DNA of 64,000 nt from Brienomyrus brachyistius. Taxonomy: Eukaryota > Chordata > Actinopteri > Osteoglossiformes > Mormyridae. The stretch lies in contig NC_064538.1 in the NCBI RefSeq assembly GCF_023856365.1, positions 7,386,435-7,450,434 on the forward strand, in the 5' to 3' direction. The notes below the pieces were generated by a model, which had not been told where the DNA came from, searched no databases, and saw nothing but the letters and a program-made list of their open reading frames with translations. Position numbers and translations under genes: made by a program. Each line of letters starts with the position of its first letter. The stretch's first letter is position 1. Positions 11,771-22,516 of the stretch are shown here, piece by piece.

Positions 11771-12255
11771 TGCACAGAATCTTAAATATATTAATAAAAC
11801 TTAATAAAATGCTTGCCACTTTGCATGAGTATTGTATATTTTAATCATCACTTGCTGCTAAATACACTTGGGGATTTTCAGCTGTATAATGTCATTTACA
11901 CGTATAATCAATGATGTCAATAATCATGTCTTTCCAATTTAATTGACATTTGACAGCTAAGTCCATTAGCGATTCTAGGCTGTACATTTACCTGGCTTTT
12001 TCAGAGATTATTATGGACTTTTCTTCATTAGCTGGCTCAGTTCATAATGTTTTATCATCTTTGCAGTAGCAGATGAGCGATGCAATGCTCCGTTTTTATT
12101 GGTTATAGATTGTGGAGGCTAATTATATTGCATAACCTGGCTCTCATTAATGGTATAATTGAGTTTTGCGTGTGAAACCTAACAAGCCTGAAGTCATTTA
12201 TCTGATTTACTGTATCCAAAATCCCACTGTGCCTATATGTGTACTCACCTGAATA

Positions 12256-12298
12256 ATAATAATAATAATAATAACAATAATAATAATAATAATAATAT
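12256..12298. repeat. (AAT)n microsatellite
   Basis: About 14 trinucleotide units with one AAC interruption. The following GCCTTTCAAGACACTCAAGG resembles a common fish dispersed repeat, perhaps a small remnant attached to the microsatellite. Confidence 0.85.
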
Positions 12299-13909
12299 GC
12301 CTTTCAAGACACTCAAGGACACCTTACAAACACATAATCAAGCATCACAACGTAGAGTAAATAAAAAAAAAAACCAAATATTGCAGTTACAATAAAACCA
12401 GTGGTAAGTCAACAATTTAATTAGTATATCATAAATTTAATTAAATACCTTAAAGTTTTTCTCCAAACACAATTTACATGAGGAAAATGGAGCCAGTGCC
12501 ATGCAGCCACATAATATGGTGATACATTATTTTTTAGCACTGAAAACTGAGTTCCGTGCGGCCATTTAAAAAAATCTGCTGGAACTATTAATAAATGCGC
12601 AAAGACATTCTTCTCAGGGCACCGGGAACTCGTTAAGCGAGGAAGGGTCAGTCTGTACTACATGTAATTGCTTTTTACATGTCTAACTATTAGGCTTAAT
12701 GTTTATATATAATTACTCACATTTTTTTTACTGACTAATGACCATGTAATGGTAAATATTTTTCAGGCTAATGGGGAAATGGATGTCTTGTTTACTTTGA
12801 TCTTTCCTAGCACGGCGGAAAAGGCTTCTGCGTTCGGCCTCATCTTTTTGTTCAATAACAATAGACAAGTTGCTCTCCTGCTTTTGTGTTTCGGTTTGCT
12901 GATTCCACCATTTGAAAACTGTAATGGGACAAAGCATGTCATAAGTACACCACTCTCTCGTTGTTTCAGTTAGCAGCAGAGTTCCTGGCTCCTCTCGCCC
13001 CCTGTGGTGTTGGGTTCTCGATCGGAATGGCGTCAGCTGCCACATCAGGCACACGCTCGCGAGGCGGGGGGGCCATGGGGAATTTTGTTTCTCCTCCTCA
13101 AATCCCCCGTTCTTCTCTTGGAAGGGTAGGGTTGGACGAAGGGAGCAGACATTCTCAGCTGCATCAGTCAGCCTCCAGGCAAGGCCTAGCAAAGGAAAAG
13201 AGAGCAAGGTGGAGCGAAGATCACCCTACCTGGAGACAAATGTCCTGCCTCCCTGGGTGCCCCCGTGCTCCACTTTGCTATTATAAATCTCATGGTAGCT
13301 GAAGTATGTTGTAGTATTTATCAGCCTATCTCTCACCTCACAGCACAATCAAGCTTTATTATTACAGCACTGGTTTCGGCAGGGGGCTATAGATTATCAA
13401 TCGGCCTCTCCTCATCCCAAAGCAGAGCCTGTCAGTAACGTGTGGGACAGCCAAGGTCACGTTCCTTTCCTGAATAAGATGGGAGGGGGGCTTTTTGCAC
13501 CACTTGTGCTCCAGAATGTAATTTCCAGGGGTGTTTACGGAGCTGTGAGGGGGAAATTTTTCATTAAAAGGGCATTGCAATGGACAACTTTTTGTAAATC
13601 ATTTAGTTTTTTTTTTTGATTATTCAAATCTGTTCACCTCAACACCCAGAGGTTAAGAGATGCATTGCTCCTGTAAATCACAGTGACAGGGCTGGTTCCA
13701 CTCCCTGGTACTGGGCATTCGAGAGATGGATGATGGTAATGTGCCCAGTGATGCACCAGGCTCCATTCAGTGGACTGACTTGCAAACTCTGACCCTGTCA
13801 GCTAATCAGGCCCAAGTGCCAGTCCTAGTTCCCGTGGTGCATGGAGGAGGGGAGGTTTGGGTTTGGGGGGGTGGGGGGGCGCTTTGGTGAAGGTTGGCGA
13901 TAATCTGTC

Positions 13910-13927
13910 ATTTGCATGAATTTGCAT
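13910..13927 (+). promoter_or_regulatory. Tandem POU octamer motif
   Basis: Two perfect ATTTGCAT octamers start at 13910 and 13920, a spacing of 10 bp, so both face the same side of the helix. POU-domain proteins bind this word. It lies in unique DNA within a region that otherwise looks non-coding. Confidence 0.45.
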
Positions 13928-14289
13928 TTTGTGGTGGACCCAGTTTGGTACATTGAAACCCTCCGTTTGGTACATTGCTGTCCAGTCTCTCAGAACAAAT
14001 GGGAAGGGCTGTGTGCTGCTGGGTCTTGCTGTTGAGAATATTAGTGTTTACTTAACCTCATATTAGCTGCTCATGTATGTGAAACAAATAGATTTCTGAG
14101 TACATGAAGGGCAGAAGTACATTTTGCATATATAGGAAAGTAAACAGATCAGGCATGGTAGGGTCAGTGTTTGTCTTTTTATTTATTGAAATCTAACAAT
14201 ATTTATACCAGAGTTGTGCATTGTTGACTCACTTATGCCTGCAAGTATTGAATTCTGTAGAATAGTGCAAAGGCATAATGGTTATCATT

Positions 14290-14303
14290 ATTTCCATGGC
14301 AAC
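14290..14303 (+). promoter_or_regulatory. Near-match to RFX X-box
   Basis: ATTTCCATGGCAAC differs from a strong X-box (GTTTCCATGGCAAC type) only at the first base. Listed because other X-box-like words occur in the window. Confidence 0.3.
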
Positions 14304-14640
14304 CTGGAAGCGGAAGAACAACAGCCAAATGCCCGGTGTGTGAAAATGTGCATTATAGCAAGTACAGCTGAAAGTAATAGTTTTATTTATTTTATGCTTA
14401 AGAGAAGTGTTTGCCAGCGCCGTCTAAACCAGTCCATTCTGTTCAGTAGGCGGGAAGTGAAATGCAATAAATTTTCAGCATATGTGAAACGTTTAATTAT
14501 GGAGTCTTCCAAAAGGCAGAGAAAATGCTCTCAGCTCCCCGGGCTTTCAGACTCCAAGCTGCTTATGCCTCCTTACATATCAATGAATTTGCACCGCAGT
14601 GGACGTCCATGTTTCCTTTCATGGAAAAAATATCATTCTT

Positions 14641-16391
14641 TAATTTTTTTTTTTTTTGCAAAGAACGTTTTTTTTTTTTTTATTATTATTTCTTTTTTAT
14701 GTAGATGGCCTACCAGGTGACAAGACTTATGGGTAAAATGATTTCTAAGGGCATGGTGCCATTGCACTTCAGCTTAATTAACCTGTGACTTACATCAGAA
14801 TTCATTCATTGACTCATCACACTTAACTCACTTAATTCATATAGCTTACATAAAGAGCAGGACTAAGTACCACGATAAGTGGAATAAAAATGACTGTCTC
14901 CCTCTTTTCCCCAGGACTGTGAATTCTTGGAAAAGTAATGACCAGTGCTGTGTAAACTGCAGCATCTCTCAGAGTAGTACTCTTCAGATCTTGGTTTATT
15001 GGAAGGTTTTTCATGTTTACGCTTCCTGTTCGAACCTACATCATGTTCACTCATGACGTATGTGCAAAAACGTAGTGTTCACTTTGAGGATAAATGAGTC
15101 CTAATTAATTTCAAGATTGTTTCAATTTAATTGTCTCAGTATTGAGTCTGATGTAGTATTTCAAATGTTAATTAACTTATTTAAAAGCGGTGACGTGTGA
15201 GTAATTGATTCTGATGGACGTGTTTCGCTGTAACCTCTCTCATCACGAAGGGTGAATACATTATTTTATCATTTTTGATACACTTTCCATTCTCTAGATG
15301 GCAGCAAAGCCCTTTATTCTCGGAATTTTATGTGCTGATAATGCTAAATATTATATATTTTTGGGGACATACAGGGAAAGGTGAATTAGATTTTATGAGT
15401 GTCTGAGGTCATCTCTGAAAAACAATATTTCACAGCATTTACTTGTTACCTATGATGTTCTGATCCACATTGCCTGCTGAAGTTTCCTTTCAATTATTTA
15501 AAGTAGTATTTAATTAATACATTTCACTAAACAATCCCTGTAATCTCAATAACAAATAATGATTTTGAAATATGTCCAACACAGGAAATACTTTCACAAA
15601 GTAAAGGCACACTACTTCAGTAACATATTAAAAAAGGGGACTAAATTTATTAATATACAAATCTATGCATCATCTGATGTGTTTACTGAAAGATTCTACA
15701 GCTTACGCTTTGTGTCTCCAGACATTTAAGAACATAAAAAAATTACATTTATTTCAACAATGTCTGTTTATCCACTGAATCTTGATGGGTCGTACAATCA
15801 AAATGACTAGAATAACACTATAAATAATTTAATGTTTTGCTTTGCTTGTGATTTAAGTATCGCTGTACTTCCTAGATGAATCACCACCCCAATTTCCTGC
15901 CTTTCAATCTGGCACAATCCATCACGAGAGAATGAGAACAAAATGAGGACAATTTGAGAAATAAAAAATGCAAAGAAAAGCACCACAAAATGTGTATGAC
16001 GTTTTAAATTAAGGCAATAGTAAGATAATGAGGTCAAAAGCTATGGCTCTTTGTTGAGGAAAAGTCTGTTCCCTCATTGCTGCTAGTGCGTGCTCAAGAT
16101 TATGGCTGAAATTTCAGTCATTCCGTTTGAATGATTTATTTAACTACCCGTTAGGTCTTTGTCAGTAGATCACAAAATAAAATGCAAATATGGGTCGCAT
16201 TGACGTTAGCCACACGGTGTAGCTTGATTAATATCTCACATTTCTTAAGCTTGACCCATGAATACCTACAGATAAATAGCAAATCCAATCAAATCCAGCC
16301 CCAGGAATGTAATCACATACTGCGGTTAATGAATGGCGATGTGGCAGTATCTGTGTTGAGTTGTCACCTAAAAAAGAAATCAACACTTCTA
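14641..16391. other. Unassigned AT-rich DNA
   Basis: Starts with two T-runs (about 14643-14656 and 14669-14681). No recognisable gene or transposon. A weak CTCF-like word (12 of 14 positions) occurs at 15291-15304. Confidence 0.4.
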
Positions 16392-16804
16392 CATGTCCGA
16401 AACCACTCAATACTCAGCTCAGTAACATGGCTAATACTGTCAACAGTATGGTAAGTCACATGTCTGAAACCACTCAAAACTCAGCTCAGTAACATGGCTA
16501 ATACTGTCAACAGTATGGCCAGCCACATCTCTGAAACCACTCAAAACTCAGCTCTGTAACATGGCTAATACTGTCAACAGTATGGCCAGTTACATGTCTG
16601 AAACCACTCAAAACTCAGCTCAGTAACGCGGCTAATACTGTCAACAGTATGGCCAGCCACATGTCTGAAACCACTCAAAACTCAGCTCAGTAACGCGGCT
16701 AATACTGTCAACAGTATGGCCAGCCACATGTCTGAAACCACTCAAAACTCAGCTCAGTAACATGGCTAATACTGTCAACAGTATGGCCAGCCACATGTCT
16801 GAAA
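16392..16804. repeat. 67-bp tandem repeat, six units plus partial
   Basis: Units begin at 16392, 16459, 16526, 16593, 16660 and 16727, exactly 67 bp apart, with a partial seventh from 16794. Each contains CATGTCTGAAACCACTC, AACTCAGCTCAGTAAC and the dyad ATACTGTCAACAGTAT (7-bp arms, 2-bp spacer). Units differ at only a few positions: the first is most divergent, and units 4 and 5 share ACGCGG where the others have ACATGG, which suggests recent duplication of a two-state array. 67 is not a multiple of three and no frame stays open, so it is a non-coding minisatellite. Confidence 0.95.
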
Positions 16805-17870
16805 ACTTCAAATTATCTGTGGATCAGGCCTCTGTTTTTGACAAAAATACAGAAAGAAGGAAACAAGAAATTAACAGAACTACAGGCCTGTTTCAACATC
16901 AAGACTAATATGCTACAAAAAAAGTGTCACTGGAATGGAGTGACACATTAAATGGTTTTGGCATTGCATTGCTAACAAACTGCAGTGATATATTAATTAG
17001 TCTGGGCACTGCATTAATAGAAGGGTAGTTTCTAGTTCTACATTTCATATTTAATTTTTTATGCTGTGTTAGGGATTTTAACCAAACCGACCTGTATTAT
17101 GCGGAGTCTTCAGTACTTGCATTTAATTTGAAGATTTCCCAGAGAAGATTTGAAATAAGAGGCATTCTTTGGGGTTATACAAACTGAATTTCTGCTTCAT
17201 ATTTCCCATTAAAGGTAATAGCCAGCATAGACTAGAATCGAAGGCTGGTCGAAAGGAGATATAGTTGTGTAAGTGATTTACTTGATTGTGATGAATGTTG
17301 GCTTTTTGCTCTATGTGTATTAAAGGTAAGGCCTTTCCCTTGGTGAGGTCAACCTGCCTGTGGTTACAGACAAAATATATTGAACACTAACAAGGTCTGG
17401 ATGAGGAACTTGCGGTTTTTATCAGGTCTGGTATCAACTTATATGAATTGGCACCCAGTAATGTACTGTCCTGTTCCATTTAGAATTAATTCCCAATAAC
17501 ATTTTCTTTTGTAAACAATATATATAGAAGTATAATTCAGATTGCTGTGTGTATTACTAATTACTGGTCTGCTGGGGTTATCTGAAGACCCACGGCAATG
17601 ACATGACAAATATTGTTTTCCCTGTAATGAGTCTTTTCCTCTCATAAAAATCTGAGTTGCTGCACAGAATCCATGAGGGCAAACTGGGTTCAAAGTGTTA
17701 AAAAAGTGAAGAGCATAAACTAAATAAAATACAGGGTCATTTAAATTCATGCTGAGCAAATATGGCAGCAATATTAATTAGGGAGATTAAGGCAGGTCAG
17801 AAAGGTGCAGATGGATATGAACGTTTCATACAAGGTTAACAGTGTGTTATCTGGGAATTGGCTGTGTGGG

Positions 17871-17896
17871 CATATATATATATATATATTTTTTTT

Positions 17897-17927
<31 letters not shown>

Positions 17928-17932
17928 TTTTT
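17871..17932. repeat. (TA)n and (TTTA)n low-complexity tract
   Basis: Ten or so TA units, a T-run, then TTTATTTATTTA-type repeats. Confidence 0.85.
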
Positions 17933-19088
17933 TCACATCAACGAAAGTGTTCACATTTCACATGCTTGGACAATAAATCTGATTCTGAATTGGAAATATA
18001 ACCCTGAGTTTTACTGAGTTGTTTTGGGTGCAACGAAAAGAACATCGCAGACAGTTAATGATGATGAAACATGGGAATTTTTCAAAGCAAAAATGGATAC
18101 AGTGTGACATCGTATTGCTCTTAACTAGAAAAAAATGTGTGCAGCATGCATCATGTTACAAAACCGCCCCAGCTTTTTACCCTCGTAACTTTAAATGAAA
18201 TGACATTTAAATGAAATGACAATTAATTTGTTTCTAAGATTTTAGAGTAGTCCTGACTCCTCAAAGGACATAAGCAAAAACTCATAACTGCTGCAACAAG
18301 AAAGTGTATGACCTTGTGAACTCAGGATTTGGTTTCCGTTCATGTGAGGACCTCGCTGATTTTGTCAGTCAGCTGCCCCGCAAAAAAGTCTTGCTCCCAA
18401 AGCCTTTTTTTTTGTTGCAATAAATATAATATTTGCTGAAGGGGTTCTGTTGGGAAAAAATAGACTAAATGACAGTGTCACTGAAAACAACGTTGCTGTG
18501 AAAGTTGCATCTTGGGCTCTTTGGAGCAATACTCAGCGGCGGTTATGAATGTGTGCTGTTAACGGATGGTGCGACTCCACCGAACGTGTCAGGGGGCCTG
18601 CTCTTAAGTGCTGGATAAATAATTATATTGCTACGCGCTCAGGATGTTGGAGAAGTGCCAGGCGGGGATGACGCCGGTGTAACATTACAATATAAATGGG
18701 AAACTGCTGAAGCTGAAACAGTGATGCGAAGTTATTTGCCAGCCACCGCTGCTCGGCGACAGGTCGTCTCCCTCTGACTCCGCTGCTTTATTTCATCCAA
18801 AGTGCTTTGTTGCCTGGCGGCATGTTACCGAGTTTCACGTGGGACGTTTTTAAAATGCCACTTTTCTGCGCGAGGCCCGAACAATGCGGCTGGGTATCTC
18901 AGCTTGGCGATGGCCTCGTCTTCATTCCCAACCCCCGACGAGCTCGCAGTGTGGGGACCTGGGCTTGGGCGGAAATACAGAGCACCTTTCTGAGTGAAGG
19001 GATGTTTTGGACAGGACCGTATGCAGAATTAGGAAAAGCGGAGCCTGTCTTTATGTCTTCATTAAGGACCGTACCATGCTCATGGAGT

Positions 19089-19123
19089 GGGGGGGGGGGG
19101 GGGGGGGGGGGGGGGGAGGGGGG
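19089..19123 (+). repeat. Poly-G tract
   Basis: 28 uninterrupted G followed by A and six more G. This could form G-quadruplex structures, and its exact length is likely to be unstable or a sequencing artefact. Confidence 0.85.
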
Positions 19124-19213
19124 TGAGACAATCAAAAAATATACCGGTAAGACTTTCTCGTGGCATTTCAGCAAACAGAACCATGTAACCTGGCTATTTG
19201 AGAAAGGAATACG

Positions 19214-19999
19214 TGGTAACACTTAAGGCCATGTTTTTAGTAATTTATAAACATTCATAACAAATCATCCATTCATCCATCCATCCATCCATCCATTTTC
19301 CAAACCGCTTATCCTACTGGGTCGCGGGGGGTCCAGAGCCTATCCCGGAAGCAATGGGCATGAGGCAGGGAACAACCCAGGATGGGGGGCCAGCCCATCG
19401 CAGGGCACACTCACATACCATTCACTCACACATGCACACCTAGGGGCAATTTAGCAACTCCAATTAGCCTCAGCATGTTTTTGGACTGTGGGGGGAAACC
19501 GGAGTACCTGGAGGAAACCCCACAACGACATGGGGAGAACATGCAAACTCCACACATATGTGACCCAGGCAGAGACTCAAACCCTGGTCCCAGAGGTGTG
19601 AGGCAACAGTGCTAACCACTGCACCACCATGCCGCCCCTCATGCATTCATAAAGCATCATAAACATGGCTACAAATATTTAACAAAAGGTATAAAACATT
19701 AAAGCCATGTGTATTATGCATAACGAATGCTTTATGAAGCCCTCATCTATAATGCATAATATATACCTTCATAATGCATTATAATGGCCAGTATAAGCAT
19801 TAAGGACGCTTTGTACTGTATTATAAAGGTATCTATAGTATCTAGAGCTTCATAAAGCAATCATAATACATAATAAACATGGCTATAATGTGTTATGCCT
19901 TTTTATAAATATTTGTAGCCATGTTTATAATGTTTTATGGATGCATTATAATGCATTATGAATGTGTTTTTAAATCACTATGTCCTTAAGTGTTACTAA
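19214..19999. mobile_element. Fold-back inverted-repeat element split by a SINE
   Basis: The left end GTAACACTTAAGGCCATG pairs with the right end CATAGTGATT... reading outward to GTAACACTTAAGGACAT. Pairing continues far inward: CATAAACATGGCTACAAAT (about 19654) matches the reverse of ATTTGTAGCCATGTTTAT (about 19910), and GCTTTATGAAGCCCTCAT matches the reverse of the AGAGCTTCATAAAGC region. With the internal SINE removed, two arms of about 200 bp meet near 19790-19810. No transposase is present, so this is a MITE-like fold-back element of unknown superfamily. Confidence 0.8.
19268..19638 (-). repeat. Full-length SINE inserted in the fold-back element
   Basis: On the minus strand this reads from the tRNA-like head (GGTGGTGCAGTGGTTAGC near 19610-19630, B-box-like word around 19575) through the conserved body to an (ATGG)n tail. 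It interrupts the surrounding inverted-repeat element. TCATCCATTCAT on one side and TCATGCATTCAT on the other look like a target-site duplication with one mismatch. Good preservation means it is younger than its host element. Frames across it are not genes. Confidence 0.85.
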
Positions 20000-20406
20000 A
20001 TAAACTGTAAGCTATTTGGCGGGAAATCAGCATGCTTTCTGTATCAGAGACCATGGGAGTCAGCCTTGTACGATGCTGAATTATAGGTACAATGAATATA
20101 AAGTGAATGAAAAGTGTTAGTCCACCTGACTTCTTGTCCCAGCCCCCCACCCTAACAGGCATGTGAAAACGGGACAAAAGAACTTCTGGGGTATGACTAC
20201 TGGGCTTCCCCTGGGTCTGGGCTTATGTGAGAGAGCAAGACGCACTCATATAACTAACCTGTGAACATGAGGAGAAGGCTATGTGAGTGCAGGACCATCA
20301 CTGCACCAGCTGCTGCCATGGTGCTCTCGGCCAAACAGCATTCTTTCCTGTGGCTGATCGCACCTGATGCATTCATACGTACCATGTGTTTATTTATTTA
20401 TTGATA
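20000..20406. other. Unassigned DNA
   Basis: Unique sequence without recognisable features. Confidence 0.4.
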
Positions 20407-20905
20407 TACAGTTGAGTGCTCCATGTCACGAGGGGTGAGGGGCGCAGGTCCCCCCGCAATCTGGAAGAAGTGGCAGTCTGCATAGGTCACTAAAATCAGG
20501 GTGCCCTCTCTGACAAATGACATCATTGGCGTAACGTGAAAATTAACGATTTCAAACCGGTCGCGCTAATAATATCACAGCTGAGTTATTTTGTGTGGGC
20601 GTCTCCCTGTGCCACTCCTGCTAAGATGCTGCCCTGGGCAGCAGGCCATGTTACCCATACCTAAATCCGTCAGGGGAAATGCAACATACAAATATCACTG
20701 CGAGATATCACGTGAGGAACTGCCATAAACACTCCTGGCATCCTCCAAACCAGCACTGCACATATATTTTATGCATTTATGAGTTAATAAACTTTATGCA
20801 TGTCATCTCTTGGCCTTCGCGAGTAGTCTGCGGCTTACACAAACTACCCATTTAATTTTTTATGCCGACCCCGCAATATCTCGAAACCACGGCGTCCACC
20901 GTATA
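20407..20905. mobile_element. Non-autonomous pogo-like inverted-repeat element, copy A
   Basis: It starts TACAGTTGAGTGCTCCATG and ends with the imperfect reverse GGCGTCCACCGTATA. Its inner part (ATCACTGCGAGATATCAC, TGCCATAAACACTCCTGGC, ATCCTCCAAACCAGCACT, GTCTGCGG) recurs at 52833-53144. The shared core and TA-type ends suggest a MITE family. No transposase is present. The superfamily is inferred from end style only. Confidence 0.6.
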
Positions 20906-20924
20906 CCATGTATTGGTATTTTGA

Positions 20925-21125
20925 TTATTTAGCAGATACTTTTATCCAAAGCAGTACACCTTTTTAGAGATGGTAAAGTCAGCCAGTGCCGAGAATGGTT
21001 GGGGGTTAAGGGCCTTGCTCAGGTGCCCACTGGCAAAAAAACCATTCTGCCAAATTTAGGATTTGATCCAACACCCTTCTGATCAGAGGGTCCACATCCT
21101 AGCCTGCTGGGCTGCACACTACTTC
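20925..21125 (-). repeat. SINE of the 'TTTATCCAAAGC' tail type
   Basis: TTTAGCAGATACTTTTATCC at the left, GGGGGTTAAGGGCCTTGCTC in the middle and AGGATTTGATCCAACACCC (reversed B-box-like) at the right follow the layout of a widespread fish tRNA-derived SINE-like repeat in minus orientation. This family differs from the (ATGG)n-tailed SINE. Related copies lie at 36055-36115, 56765-56880 and 58570-58770. Confidence 0.75.
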
Positions 21126-22516
21126 GATGTATATGCCATGCGTGTATTTATGCATTGATGTATACGAAACTTCACTCCGGGGATTTGCAGAGCGTTAAAA
21201 GGCGAGAAAAGGCCACAGTAGTGAGGGAGTGATATAACTCCATTGAGCCCTTCATGGAAAAATGCAGCAGCATGATTGGTCTACAAACATAAGGACACGG
21301 AACAAAAGCCACGGCAGCCTGTAGCAGCAGAGTGGGATGCAAACAGAGAAAATCTCTGGCGGCTTTTAAGAATACGGCACAGGAGGAGGAGAAACAGATG
21401 GTCCCTTCACTGGGCACCTTTAAAATGCTCAGCTCAGCTGCAGCCCCCATCCCCCTCCTCCCCCCCCCTCCCCCCCCCCAGGGGTAAAGATTGAACCATT
21501 CTGCTGTAAAAAGTGCGTGGGGGTGCAGGACTTCACAACAGTCAGACAAATGCTGCACTGCAAAAAGCCGATGAAATTATTTAAAAACCAGTTTGTTGTT
21601 TCCGCTGTGGTTACCGCATATTACAGTGTTTATGCCGTATGAGTTGAACGACTGGATCTGGGCGCCTTTTACATCTGTTTCGTGTGTGATCTCCTTCAGA
21701 CATTTGCCAGTACGTCAGATGGTACATTATTCGTGTTCCACACAATCAGGTTTTAGCTAAACCTGTAAATGGCATGAATTTATAACAACGTGCCATAAAT
21801 GGTACTTCATTCTAAGTTGCGAGTGCTGAAATACGTTTAACGATGAGAAATTCCCATATGATGTGTGTGGGGAAGGTTCACCTATTTTCGGCTGAACATA
21901 AAATGAATAGCATGTAATAATGGAAGATGAATGGCAGGATTTAGCTCAGCCTTACCGATTGTTTTAATGGGTTTGTTTATATGGAAATGTCGCGGTTTTT
22001 AAACACTCTTATAGACATTTTCTGCAGAGCTCTGCTTTACCGCATGAGGTATTTGCCACGTTTTAATGGTGAAGTATGTCATACTATGCACCTGCTACGT
22101 GTCATAAGTTCATGTTCTCAGATGTATCTCATATGGCATATCGCATAAGGAGTCACACACAGCAACCCCAATAGAATCAGTGCAATAAGGTATTACAGTT
22201 CATGTTAAACGACGGTTAGGTTCACGGAGGATACAAATAAAATACCGTTACAGCAGCGGAAACCTTATAAAGCAAACACACAGTTGCATGAAAGGGTAAC
22301 CAGGCAACATCCCAGTGCAGCCAGTATGAAAACCGGCCAGGAAGCCCAGTGCACAGAACATTAGTATTGCCTCTCTGCGTGATGTTCCAGCTCTGTTGGT
22401 CCTGCCCACATTGTAGCCAAAACTACTGCTGGTAGCCAAAATTCTTGTATTGTTAGAGGGGGTTCCATGTCAGAACCCTTGCTTGCAATTTCATTTTTAA
22501 AATTTAATATCAACAT
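21126..22516. other. Unassigned DNA, partly enhancer-like
   Basis: No exon is supported. A C-run at 21453-21480 explains the Gly/Pro-rich frames. 21540-21860 is unique and rich in motif-like words. An X-box-like word is at 22296-22308. Confidence 0.4.
22296..22308 (+). promoter_or_regulatory. RFX X-box-like motif (1-base spacer)
   Basis: GTAACC-A-GGCAAC fits GTNRCC(N0-3)RGYAAC. Confidence 0.35.

Larger units (their letters stand above)
11771..14640. other. Unique DNA with enhancer-like stretches
   Basis: No exon is supported. 11840-12220 and 13360-13570 are rich in developmental transcription-factor words and read like conserved non-coding elements. Two open frames stand out for length only: 159 codons on the minus strand (12728-13207) and 168 on the plus strand (14214-14720). 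Neither shows a known domain or good splice context. Confidence 0.4.
16805..19213. other. Unassigned DNA with AT and G-run tracts
   Basis: No gene is recognised. It holds an AT/TTTA-rich tract at 17871-17932, a GC-richer unique part around 18480-18960, and a G-run at 19089-19116. Open frames across 18802-19226 encode low-complexity or unrecognised sequence. Confidence 0.4.

Noticed and set aside
15291..15304. Third CTCF-like word
   Set aside because: Only 12 of 14 core positions match, with mismatches in the conserved CCA part.
16392..16804. CRISPR array
   Set aside because: Units are contiguous 67-bp repeats without unique spacers, in eukaryotic DNA.
18802..19226. 139-codon frame with a Gly run and the opposing Pro-rich frame
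   Set aside because: The run is the G-tract; the remainder matches no known protein.
19382..19615. 77-codon frame on the plus strand
   Set aside because: Lies inside the SINE; the same peptide recurs at the other full SINE on the opposite strand, so it is a repeat shadow.
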